From contig JAEUHN010000039.1 of NCBI GenBank assembly GCA_016795365.1, forward strand, positions 62,001 to 126,000: a DNA stretch of 64,000 nucleotides, read 5' to 3'. The stretch's first letter is position 1. Every line of letters starts with the position of its first letter. Shown piece after piece: positions 36,328 through 44,586 of the stretch. The translations under genes and the position numbers were made by a program. Source of the DNA: Verrucomicrobiaceae bacterium (GTDB taxonomy: Bacteria > Verrucomicrobiota > Verrucomicrobiia > Verrucomicrobiales > Verrucomicrobiaceae). Under the pieces are notes generated by a model. It did no database searches. It was not told the DNA's origin and saw nothing but the letters and a program-made list of their open reading frames with translations.

Positions 36328-37782
36328 TCAGCCTTCCTCGGCCTTGCCTTGGGCGGCGAGGAGGACGTCCAGGTTCCCCTGCACCGTCTGCGTGGACGGA
36401 TGCTCCGGCCCGTAGCTGGCGGCGAAGATGCCCAAGGCGCGGCGCATCAGCGGCTCGGCCTCCGCCAGCCGGTTCGTGGCCTGGAGCAACTGCGCGAAGT
36501 TGTTGAGGCGGATGGCGACCTTGGGATGCTCCTTGCCATAGCTGGTCTCGTCGATCTCCCAGGCGCGGCGCATCAGCGGCTCGGCCTCCGTCAGCCGGTT
36601 CGTGGCCTGGAGCAGTAAAGCGAGGTTGTTGAGGTCGCGGGCAACGGCAGGATGGTCCTTGCCATAGCTGGCCTCGTCGATCTCCAAGGCCCGCCGCATC
36701 AGCGGCTCGGCCTCCGCCAGCCGGTTCGTGGCCTGGAGCAACTGCGCGAGGTTGTTGAGGTCAATGGCGACGTCAGGATGGTCCTTGCCATAGCTGGCCT
36801 CATCAATGGCCAAAGCACGACGCATCAGCGGCTCGGCCTCCGCCAGCCGGTTCGTGTCATGGAGCAACTGCGCGAGGTTGTTGAGAGCGATAGCGACCTT
36901 GGGATGGTCCTTGCCATAGCTGGCCTCGTCGATCTCCAAGCCGCAGCGCATCAGCGGCTCGGCCTCGGCCAGCCGGTTCGTGTCCTGTAGCAACTGCGCG
37001 AGGTTGTTGAGCGCGATGCTAGCTTCATGGCTTTCTTTGCCATAGCCGTTCTCGGCCCAAACGAGGGCCTTGTTGTGCCAGCTTTCGGACTCCTTCCAGC
37101 GGCTGGCATGCTGCTGGAGGCGAGCGAGTTCATAGATCCAGTTCAGTGCGTGGGGGAGCAACTCCGCCGGGGGTGGGTCGCCCACCTCGCGGAGACGGCG
37201 CTCGAGTTCGGCGATGCGGAAGGGCTTCTGATCGTAAGGCAGGGCGTCGATCATGGCTTGTCCAGGGAAAGACTCCTTGATCACCTGCCCCAGCGGGGCG
37301 GTGCTGCCGGTGAACTGGAACTGGTGGCTGCGGTAGCGGTAGAAGTCATTGGCGTGGCGCTGGAGCAGGACCATGGCGTATTCCGCCAGCCAGAAGACGA
37401 TGGGGCAGCGGAGGCGCTGCCAGCCCTCGCGAGAAATGTTCAGGGCACGAAGGGTGGGCTGGTCGGTGCTGCCGAAGGGGAGGCTGGCCTCCAGATCGCA
37501 GACAAAGATGGCGCTAGGCGCTGGGCTGGGAAGCTGGGCCTCGACGAAGCTGAGCGGACTCTCCGCGTCTGTAGGGATGGACACGACGAAGATGCCTGGA
37601 TGCCCGGCACTGAAGCGCTGGATGAGGCGATCCCGCAGGGCGCGGTCATCACAGACCGCGAAGCTGAAAGAAAAGGTGCCCGCCGAGACCTGCAACATGC
37701 GGCGGAAAGCAGCGAGGTCGCCGCTCTGCTGCTCGGTGTCGGCAGGCTCTTCGCGGAGGGTGAAGGACGGTTCGGCGCTCAT
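36328..37782 (-). CDS. TPR protein with N-terminal degenerate P-loop (inactive-STAND-like) domain
   Basis: The 484-residue protein has two parts. Residues about 35-190 look like a P-loop NTPase fold in which the Walker A position reads FSFAVCDDRALRDRL, without GxxxxGK. A Walker-B-like AIFVCDLE and the segment CPIVFWLAEYAMVLL...FYRYRS follow, as I recall for inactive STAND (iSTAND) modules. From about 205 on it is a kinesin-light-chain-type TPR array of 42-residue repeats, five of them almost identical. It overlaps the AAA ATPase gene by ATGA, which implies coupled translation and probably a complex. No toxin or nuclease domain is seen. A role as the sensor of a conflict module is inference. 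Confidence 0.8.
   Translation of the reverse strand: MSAEPSFTLREEPADTEQQSGDLAAFRRMLQVSAGTFSFSFAVCDDRALRDRLIQRFSAGHPGIFVVSIPTDAESPLSFVEAQLPSPAPSAIFVCDLEASLPFGSTDQPTLRALNISREGWQRLRCPIVFWLAEYAMVLLQRHANDFYRYRSHQFQFTGSTAPLGQVIKESFPGQAMIDALPYDQKPFRIAELERRLREVGDPPPAELLPHALNWIYELARLQQHASRWKESESWHNKALVWAENGYGKESHEASIALNNLAQLLQDTNRLAEAEPLMRCGLEIDEASYGKDHPKVAIALNNLAQLLHDTNRLAEAEPLMRRALAIDEASYGKDHPDVAIDLNNLAQLLQATNRLAEAEPLMRRALEIDEASYGKDHPAVARDLNNLALLLQATNRLTEAEPLMRRAWEIDETSYGKEHPKVAIRLNNFAQLLQATNRLAEAEPLMRRALGIFAASYGPEHPSTQTVQGNLDVLLAAQGKAEEG
36448..37077 (-). repeat. Tandem 126-bp repeats encoding TPR units
   Basis: The same segment (around the codons for NRLAEAEPLMRR) recurs at 36448, 36574, 36700, 36826 and 36952, exactly 126 bp apart. 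Each unit encodes one 42-residue TPR with only a few differences. Such near-identity points to recent duplication or gene conversion and makes copy number likely to vary between strains. Confidence 0.9.
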
Positions 37783-39107
37783 GGCGCGGAGACAGGCGGC
37801 GTCTGCGGGGGCTGAAGCTCAGCGACGGCAGGATTCAGGCCATACCATTCCTGGTCATTCCGATAGAGGAGGATGGCACGGCTTTCCAGGAGCTGGCGGA
37901 AGAGGGTTTCATTGTCCTCGGTGCGCTCGACTTGCCCGGTGTGGCGGACTTCTTCAATGAGCGGCCAGTGACCGCGCATCAACTGACGCTGATAGCTGCG
38001 CATGCTCTCAAACCGGATACGACGCAGGCCTTTCTCACCAATAGGCAGGCCGTCGGTGATGATGGCCTCGCGGACGAAAGCCATGATCTCGGTAGGCTGG
38101 CCGCCGCTGAAACGGATAAGGGTATCGCGAATGGCATCGCTGGCAAAGGCATCGGCTTCGCTGGCACCGATACTGGTGAGCCGGACGCCGATGATCTCGC
38201 GACACTTCTCCATCCCCAGGGCATGTTCCGCTTCATTGGGCGGCGCAGTGCGCAGCTTGATCATCGGAACGACGGGAAGATGACCGCCAAAGGTGCGGCG
38301 AATCGTGGAGCCGTGATGCGAATACGCCAGCTCAATGGGGAGTGTGTAAATGACGTGGCAGTCAAAGCTGGTCAGTTCGCGAGCGCGGTTGATGAAAAGG
38401 CGCTCGGTGGTGAGCAGGCCACCGTCATTGACGGGGTAGCTGTCCATCTTGTCGAGATCGTCGGCGATAATGACGAGGCCCCGGAATTCCTGTGCCTTCA
38501 AAGCGAGGATGGCCTCACCGATGACGTCATTGGCGGCGGCAATCCAGTTGTCCGCGTCGGGGTCGAGTGCCTCGCGAACGCGGCGACGGGTCTCCACGCT
38601 GTGACGGAGGATGCCGGTGATCTTGCCCATGCCGGCGGCGAGTTCGAGCTTGTCGAAATCGACTTCGGTAAGGGCGAGTTCTTTGAGTCGCTTCCAGCGG
38701 TCGCGGAAGTAATGAGGCTTCAACTCGACGCCCAAGCGGTCCCGCATGTCGATCGCGAGCTGCCGGATGAGGGCGCAGAGAATGTCGATGGCATCAATGT
38801 CATGGAGGTTGAGTCCATTCTCACGGTCGTTGGCCTGGTATTGGACGACGAAGTAGCGCTCGGAGGGATCGGCGGGGGACTCGAGCGCATTGCGGAGCTG
38901 CCACAGTTCCGTGCTCTTGCCGCTGCCCGGATGGCCGGTGAGCACCTGGGCGCTGCGACCCGGAGAGAGGAGAATCTTTTGCCGCAAGGCACCCACGGTG
39001 CCGCTATCGCCACGAACGTCCTTGAGATCGATATAGAGGTCCTGCTGTCCCTTGTGCAAGGGCTCGGGCGAAAAGGCCGCGTAGATTCTGCTGAGGAGGT
39101 CGCTCAT
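37779..39107 (-). CDS. AAA-type P-loop ATPase paired with the TPR protein
   Basis: ATG 39107 gives MSDLLSRIYAAFSPEPL; codons upstream to 39164 are not conserved-looking. The 442-residue protein has Walker A GHPGSGKST at residues 58-66 and a Walker B-type LVIIADDLDKMD at about 208-220. A sensor-like YTLPIEL and helical C-terminal region follow. A DxxG-type N-terminal block (DLKDVRGDSG) precedes the P-loop. The C-terminal 60 residues may be a winged-helix-like domain (ETLFRQLLESRAILLYRNDQEWYGLNP). The architecture fits STAND/ORC-like AAA ATPases. Its stop overlaps the TPR gene start. It is cytosolic. Confidence 0.83.
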   Translation of the reverse strand: MSDLLSRIYAAFSPEPLHKGQQDLYIDLKDVRGDSGTVGALRQKILLSPGRSAQVLTGHPGSGKSTELWQLRNALESPADPSERYFVVQYQANDRENGLNLHDIDAIDILCALIRQLAIDMRDRLGVELKPHYFRDRWKRLKELALTEVDFDKLELAAGMGKITGILRHSVETRRRVREALDPDADNWIAAANDVIGEAILALKAQEFRGLVIIADDLDKMDSYPVNDGGLLTTERLFINRARELTSFDCHVIYTLPIELAYSHHGSTIRRTFGGHLPVVPMIKLRTAPPNEAEHALGMEKCREIIGVRLTSIGASEADAFASDAIRDTLIRFSGGQPTEIMAFVREAIITDGLPIGEKGLRRIRFESMRSYQRQLMRGHWPLIEEVRHTGQVERTEDNETLFRQLLESRAILLYRNDQEWYGLNPAVAELQPPQTPPVSAP

Positions 39108-39202
39108 GGGCTGCACAAGTAACGGAGTCGGTGGCAAAGAAAAGTGGATTGCAGTTACGCCCAAAGTCGCCGCCGAGGCGTGTCACCCTTTCAACCTCAG
39201 CG

Positions 39203-40522
39203 CTACTCCACCCGCTCCGGGGTGACGCCGCGGCCGATGCCGGAGTATTGGAAGCCGAAGCTCTTGGCGGCGACGGGGTCGAGGAGGTTGCGACCGTCGA
39301 AGATCATCGGGGTGCGCATGAGTTCGCGCAGCTCATTGAGATCGATAGCGGCGAACTCGGGCCACTCGGTGGCGATGATGAGAGCCTCGGCACCCTTCGC
39401 GGCTTCCATGGCGCTGGTGGCGAACTCGATCTTGTCGGCAAAGGGCAGTTCCTTGGCCTTGTCCATGGCCTTGGGGTCGTAGGCGACGACGTTAGCACCT
39501 TCGGCGACCATGCGCTCGACGAGGTTGATGGCCACGGAACTGCGCACGTCGTCGGTGTTGGGCTTGAAGGCGAGACCCCACACAGCGAGGCGCTTGTCCT
39601 TGAGCACCCAGAGGGCTTCGCGGATGGCGTCGAGGAAGCGGTCGAGCTGGCGCTGGTTGATGCGCTCGACTTCCTTGAGCAGGCCGAAGGGCGTGCCGAG
39701 CTGCTCAGCGATGGCGATGAAGGCGGCGATGTCTTTGGGGAAGCAGGAGCCGCCGTAGCCGAGGCCAGCATTGAGGAAGGCACGGCCGATGCGTTTGTCG
39801 GTGCCGATGCCTTCGGCGACCTTGAGCACGTCGGCACCGGCGGCTTCGCAGATCTCGGAGAGAGCGTTGGCGTAGCTGATCTTGAGCGCGAGGAAGCTGT
39901 TGGCGGCGTGCTTGATGAGTTCGGCGCTGTTGATGTCGGTGACGAGCACGGGGGCGACGAAGGGTTCATACACCTTCTGCATGAGGGCGAGGGCGCGGTC
40001 GCTGTTGCCACCGATCACGATGCGATCGGGCTTCATGAGGTCCTCGACAGCGCTGCCTTCGCGGAGGAACTCGGGATTGCTGACGACGTCGAATTCAACG
40101 CCGGGCTTGGCATAGCGGCGGATGGTCTGGGCGACGCGCTCGCCGGTCTTCACGGGGACGGTGCTCTTGTCCACGACGACGCGGTAGCTGTCCAGATACT
40201 GGGAGATTTCGCGGGCGACCTTTTCCACGAAGCTCAAATCGACGCTGCCATCGGGCTGCGGAGGCGTGGGGACAGCGATGAAGATAACTTCGCCATGCTC
40301 GACGCCTTCCTCGGTGCTGCTGGTGAAGCTGAGACGCTTGGAGGCGACGTTCTTGCGCACCATGGGTTCGAGGCCGGGCTCATAGATCGGGATCTTGCCA
40401 GCGCGGAGGGTCTTGACCTTCTCTTCGTTGTTATCGACGCACATGACGTGGTGGCCGACTTCTGCAAAACAGGCGCCGGTGGTGAGGCCGACGTATCCGG
40501 AACCGATGATGGTGAGCTTCAT
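39203..40522 (-). CDS. ugd: UDP-glucose 6-dehydrogenase
   Basis: ATG 40522 starts on the Rossmann strand MKLTIIGSGYVGLTTGACFAE with the GxGxxG NAD motif. The 439-residue enzyme oxidises UDP-glucose to UDP-glucuronate in two steps. The catalytic cysteine is in LGYGGSCFPKD (about residue 256), and AVVDKSTVPVKTG and GLAFKPNTDDVR match family blocks. UDP-glucuronate feeds exopolysaccharide or LPS sugars, so it may serve the sugar transferase and glycosyltransferases elsewhere in the window. It is upstream of the AAA/TPR pair on the same strand, with a 95-bp gap. Confidence 0.95.
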   Translation of the reverse strand: MKLTIIGSGYVGLTTGACFAEVGHHVMCVDNNEEKVKTLRAGKIPIYEPGLEPMVRKNVASKRLSFTSSTEEGVEHGEVIFIAVPTPPQPDGSVDLSFVEKVAREISQYLDSYRVVVDKSTVPVKTGERVAQTIRRYAKPGVEFDVVSNPEFLREGSAVEDLMKPDRIVIGGNSDRALALMQKVYEPFVAPVLVTDINSAELIKHAANSFLALKISYANALSEICEAAGADVLKVAEGIGTDKRIGRAFLNAGLGYGGSCFPKDIAAFIAIAEQLGTPFGLLKEVERINQRQLDRFLDAIREALWVLKDKRLAVWGLAFKPNTDDVRSSVAINLVERMVAEGANVVAYDPKAMDKAKELPFADKIEFATSAMEAAKGAEALIIATEWPEFAAIDLNELRELMRTPMIFDGRNLLDPVAAKSFGFQYSGIGRGVTPERVE

Positions 40523-40587
40523 GAGTTTATTTGGGGGCAAGGAAGATAGACGCCACTGTCTGCGGGGGCAACTCCTGTGGCTTGGGC

Positions 40588-40624
40588 AAAAAGAAGGCCG
40601 GGAAGCGTGAGCAACCCGGCCTTC
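40588..40624 (-). terminator. Rho-independent terminator of the LptD-like gene
   Basis: A perfect 10-bp stem, GAAGGCCGGG (40593-40602) and CCCGGCCTTC (40615-40624), encloses a 12-nt loop. On the minus strand it is followed directly by TTTTTG. It lies 22 bp past the stop of the LptD-like gene, in the right orientation to end its transcript. Confidence 0.9.
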
Positions 40625-40645
40625 GAAATCGAATGGTGGCAGCGA

Positions 40646-43081
40646 TTAACGCTTTCCGCCGCGACCCGTCGGATTCGGATCGGTATCGAGCGGGATGCTA
40701 ACCTGAGGGAATTCCTTCAAGGTCATGGAGAAGATCAGGCCCATGTCTGTAATGCCACGGTTGTCACGGAACAGGGCACCGAGGCTGGCGACCCAGCTGT
40801 TAAGGTCGCGATGAACGGAGTAGCTCTGATACTCGAGGGTGCTGTCATCCATTTCATAGACGTGATTCATCGACACGCCCCAGTTCTCGTTCAGACGAGC
40901 GTAAAGACGCGAGTAAACAAGGCTGCTGTTCTCGAAGAAAGGATGATCGCTGATGTATTGATGCCCGAGGGTGATGCTGAGGCTCTTGTTGGCCATCCAG
41001 GTGACGCCGTAGTTGGCTTCGGTAAAGTTGGCATCGCCACCACCGATTGGCAGCTGAGTGTCAGCCCAGAAAGTGAGCCATGGCAGCGGGCGCCAGAAGA
41101 GCTCGTTGAAGAGATTGGAGACGTCACGATTGAACTCCGGGTCCTCTACAAACAGGTCCACATAGGTATTCAGGCCAGCCCAGTTGTAAGTCTGCTGAGC
41201 AGACGAGTTCGCAGCGCGGAAGTGACCGTCTTCATCCTCCGAATAGCTGGAATAGTCGCGGCGTGTCTGGAGCAAATTACGCACACCGATACGTGCAGCG
41301 TTCCAGGAACGAAGGCTGTCGATGCCCGTGTAGAAAGGAATGTCGAGCGGGCGAGGGCGTGTTGTGGGGACATCGCGATCAATGCGGGGAAGGCCTTCGA
41401 TCGGGTCCGCATCCAGGTAGGAATAATTGATGTAGGGCTGGACGGTGTGCTTTAGGCCGTCAATTCCGAGGCGCTCATTGCGAACGTCATCCCATGTCTT
41501 CGAGACCTTGAAGGAAGCGTCGAAACCTGCATGGAAGAGAGCACGTCCATCACTGCCCAGTTCTTTGGGTCCGCCATCAATGCTGGAGTAGTTCTGATAA
41601 CCGATGCCCACGCGGGGCACGAGTGTCAGCCAACCGAACACAGTCTTGGGATAAAGCACTTCGTGATAAGTGTGGAAGCGGGTAAAGCCAACATCGGCAA
41701 GGCTGGCCCTGAGAGCATCCATAGCTGGCTGCACTTCGTCGCCCGTAAGTGCCGCCAGAGGATCAAGGCCAAGGATACGACGAGCGGTCTGACCGAGATC
41801 GCCGACTTCCGACTTGAGGAAGGCATCAGCGGAATCGAGCACCAACTCAGCATCTGTGTTCTCACGGGAACCGCGCTTTTCTTCGAGGATGCCGAAGCTC
41901 GAATTGCCCTGGTAGAAGAAGCCGCTGTTGAACACAGGCTGGCGGGTGAAATCGAATGCCAATTCGGGAAGGCGGGTGTCGGTGCGATAGAAGTCGTTCA
42001 GCTGGAACTTCGTCATCAGCGTCGCGGTGTAACGGGGGTCAGAGCGAACGAGCGAGACTTGATTGTCCGGTTCACGCTGGGTGCGATATTCCTCGAAGAA
42101 GAAGTCCTCGTAGAAGAACTCGTCGGACATCTTGTTGATGTCGAAATCCACATACCACGTGCGCTCGGCCGGACCCGTGATGTAGATGCGGTGCTGGAAG
42201 TTGATGCGATAGCGACCTTCAGGCGTGCCGGAGCGGTCTTCGCGGGCCTGGCTCAAAGTGGGGTCGGAGTCAAAGGCGTAGTAGAACTTGATCTTGCCCC
42301 ACTGCTTGTTGTCCTTCTGTTTGAGCGAGATGAAATCCGCACCCACGGCCACGCCACGGGTGCTACGGAGATCCAGCTTGTATTGGGCCAGCGTGTGGTC
42401 ACCATGGATCATGCCATACTGGTTGAGCAGGTAAGCACCCCAGAGGTCGCTGTAGCCAGGGGTGAACTTGTAACCAAGCTCATCGTCGAGCGGCTGGGAG
42501 AGGTAAGGGAACCAAAAGATCGGCGTGTTGCCGGCATAGACCTTCACGTTCTTCATCACGATGCGGTCGTTCGGATAGATCGTCATCGAGCGGGCCTTCA
42601 CCTTGTAGTTCGGATTGGCGAGGTCGTGCGTGGTAAAGTAGGCGTTGTTGCCGTCGATGCGCTCGACGCTCTTGGTTTCCGTGTCGAGATCGTTGAGCGA
42701 GTAGAGCAACGTGCCATGCTCATGGATCATGCTGCTGCGCACCGCGTTACCGTGGAGTTCGCCTGTCTGCACGTTGTAAACCAGAGTCTCGCCCTTGTAG
42801 GTCGCTCCAGCCTTGATCACTGTCACGTTGCCGGTGGCTTTCACGTCGCCCGTGCTGGCGTTGTAGTCCGCACGATTGGCCGCGATCTCGGTGTCGCCAT
42901 ACTTGATATGCACGTCGCCAGTCGCGGTCGCGATTTGCGTGGCGGGATCGTAGCTGGTCTCCAGGCCCTCAATATTGATGTTGCTCTGAAGCGTCTCGAG
43001 CAGGCCGCCCGTCGGGTTTTCCTGGGCGTGAGCCACTAGCGAAACAAGGAAGAGCAATGCGGAGAGTCGGGCGAATCTCAT
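40646..43081 (-). CDS. lptD: LptD-like LPS-assembly outer-membrane protein
   Basis: The 811-residue protein has a signal peptide (MRFARLSALLFLVSLVAHA). An OstA/LptA-like beta-jellyroll follows at about 30-135 (ATGDVHIKYGDTEIAANRADY, ATGNVTVIKAGATYKGETL). The remaining about 650 residues alternate aromatic and polar residues, as in a large beta-barrel. This is the LptD layout: it inserts LPS into the outer leaflet with LptE. The cysteine pairs that form disulfides in E. coli LptD are not evident, and the C-terminus does not end in the usual aromatic residue, so it may be a diverged paralogue. A strong terminator follows. Confidence 0.8.
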   Translation of the reverse strand: MRFARLSALLFLVSLVAHAQENPTGGLLETLQSNINIEGLETSYDPATQIATATGDVHIKYGDTEIAANRADYNASTGDVKATGNVTVIKAGATYKGETLVYNVQTGELHGNAVRSSMIHEHGTLLYSLNDLDTETKSVERIDGNNAYFTTHDLANPNYKVKARSMTIYPNDRIVMKNVKVYAGNTPIFWFPYLSQPLDDELGYKFTPGYSDLWGAYLLNQYGMIHGDHTLAQYKLDLRSTRGVAVGADFISLKQKDNKQWGKIKFYYAFDSDPTLSQAREDRSGTPEGRYRINFQHRIYITGPAERTWYVDFDINKMSDEFFYEDFFFEEYRTQREPDNQVSLVRSDPRYTATLMTKFQLNDFYRTDTRLPELAFDFTRQPVFNSGFFYQGNSSFGILEEKRGSRENTDAELVLDSADAFLKSEVGDLGQTARRILGLDPLAALTGDEVQPAMDALRASLADVGFTRFHTYHEVLYPKTVFGWLTLVPRVGIGYQNYSSIDGGPKELGSDGRALFHAGFDASFKVSKTWDDVRNERLGIDGLKHTVQPYINYSYLDADPIEGLPRIDRDVPTTRPRPLDIPFYTGIDSLRSWNAARIGVRNLLQTRRDYSSYSEDEDGHFRAANSSAQQTYNWAGLNTYVDLFVEDPEFNRDVSNLFNELFWRPLPWLTFWADTQLPIGGGDANFTEANYGVTWMANKSLSITLGHQYISDHPFFENSSLVYSRLYARLNENWGVSMNHVYEMDDSTLEYQSYSVHRDLNSWVASLGALFRDNRGITDMGLIFSMTLKEFPQVSIPLDTDPNPTGRGGKR

Positions 43082-43272
43082 AATCCGGGAGCGATGAAGA
43101 GTGGTTGTGAACGTTGCGGATTCTGGAAAATCAAGTGGCGCAAAGAGTGTATGTGATAGGCGACAGGGCGAACCGTGACAAGAAAAAGAAACGGAGAAAT
43201 CCTCGCCAAAACTGGCCCCATCCCTCGCCTGGCCGCAAGTGAACGCCAGTGTCCGCCGTTCAAAGCCCCGCC
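43082..43272. other. Divergent promoter region between lptD and the Gfo/Idh/MocA gene
   Basis: These 191 bp separate two divergent starts and must carry promoters for both. The sequence is AT-richer than the coding regions and has an A/G-rich run (ACAAGAAAAAGAAACGGAG near 43180). I could not assign convincing -35/-10 pairs. Confidence 0.35.
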
Positions 43273-44586
43273 ATGAACCGCCGCCGTTTCCTCCAGCAAA
43301 CCAGTGCCGCAGCCAGCCTGCTCGGCTTCCCCGCGATCACCCGCAGCGCCTCACCCAACAGCTTCCTCCAGGTCGCCAGCGTCGGCGTTGCCAGGATGGG
43401 CGGCAACACCATGCGCTCGGTGGCCACCCACGACAAAGTGAAGATCACCGCCCTCTGCGATGTGGACGATGTTCACATGGCCAGCGCAGTGAAAGACTTC
43501 CCCGACGCCTCAAAGCACAAAGACTGGCGCGAGCTGATCGCGCAGCACGGTGACCAGTTCGACGCCATCACCGTCGGCACGCCCGACCACATGCACGCCG
43601 CAGTCGCCGTCACCGCGCTGCGCGCGAAGAAGCACGTCTATCTTCAGAAACCGATGGCCACCACGATCCACGAGTGCCGCGTCATTGCCGCCGAGGCTGC
43701 GAAGGCAGGCGTGGTCACCCAACTCGGCAACCAAGGCCGCTCGACCGTCGAGGGCCGCATGATGGTCGAACTCCTGCGCACAGGTGCCGTCGGCAAGATC
43801 AAAGAGATCATCTTCTGGGAGAACAAGAAGCTCAACTGGTGGCCCAAGAACACTGACCTTCGCCCGCAGGCCGACCCCGTGCCCGGCACGCTCGCCTGGG
43901 ATCTGTGGACCGGCGTTCGCGAGGCTCATCCTTACCTGGAAGAAACCTACCACCCGCAAACCTGGCGCGCATGGCGTGACTTCGGTTGCGGCGAACTCGG
44001 CGATATGGGCTGCCATCACTTCGACAGCAGCGTCGATGGCCTCAAGCTCGGCCCGCCCAAGCGTGTGCGCCAGACCTTCACCGGCGGTCTCAAGCCCGGC
44101 ATGTGGTCCGATGCGCGCGAGGTGGAGTTCGAGTTTGCGGGCAATGACCTCATCGCGGGCGACACGCTCAAGCTCACCTGGCTGGACGGCGAGCACGCGC
44201 CCAAGGAAGGCAGCATTCCCCTGCCCGCAGCGGTGAAGAAATGGCCGCCTAGCGGTGGCTTCTGGATCGGCGAGCACGGCAGCATCTTCAAGCCCTACGG
44301 CCAGCGGCCCTACCTCATGCCGGAAGGCAAGTATCCCAGCGGCTTCGGCAAGCAGGACCACTACCACGACTGGGTCGATGCCATTCTCGCGGGCAAGCAA
44401 GCCTGCGATCCCTTCAGCCACGGTGCCAACCTCACCGAGATCGTCCTCTGCGGCACGCTCGCCGAGCACGCCCAAGGCGACTGGCTCAGCTACGACGCCA
44501 CCACCCAGACCACGAACAACCCAACCGTCAATGCGCTGCTCAAACGCGAGTATCGCGATGGCTGGAAGATCGAAGGGCTCGGTTAA
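43273..44586 (+). CDS. Tat-exported Gfo/Idh/MocA-family oxidoreductase
   Basis: ATG 43273 starts MNRRRFLQQTSAAASLLGF, a twin-arginine signal; eight codons upstream are open but leader-less. The 437-residue protein has a Rossmann domain (FLQVASVGVARMGGNTMRSV, ALCDVDDVHMASA) with the GxGxxG site partly altered. The KHVYLQKPMATT block contains the family catalytic-region Lys-Pro. The C-terminal sandwich domain follows (CGELGDMGCHHFDSSVDGL). Such exported dehydrogenases are expanded in planctomycetes and verrucomicrobia and probably act on sugars in the periplasm. The stop codon shares TTAA with the argA stop. Confidence 0.9.
   Translation: MNRRRFLQQTSAAASLLGFPAITRSASPNSFLQVASVGVARMGGNTMRSVATHDKVKITALCDVDDVHMASAVKDFPDASKHKDWRELIAQHGDQFDAITVGTPDHMHAAVAVTALRAKKHVYLQKPMATTIHECRVIAAEAAKAGVVTQLGNQGRSTVEGRMMVELLRTGAVGKIKEIIFWENKKLNWWPKNTDLRPQADPVPGTLAWDLWTGVREAHPYLEETYHPQTWRAWRDFGCGELGDMGCHHFDSSVDGLKLGPPKRVRQTFTGGLKPGMWSDAREVEFEFAGNDLIAGDTLKLTWLDGEHAPKEGSIPLPAAVKKWPPSGGFWIGEHGSIFKPYGQRPYLMPEGKYPSGFGKQDHYHDWVDAILAGKQACDPFSHGANLTEIVLCGTLAEHAQGDWLSYDATTQTTNNPTVNALLKREYRDGWKIEGLG

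Noticed and set aside
39131-40549. Plus-strand open frame opposite ugd, rich in Gly/Glu/Asp
   Set aside because: It is a mirror frame of a strongly conserved dehydrogenase; the composition is a by-product of its codons.
44583-44586. Shared TTAA stop of two convergent genes as a functional overlap
   Set aside because: Both strands read TAA from the palindrome by chance; convergent stops often abut in this dense genome.
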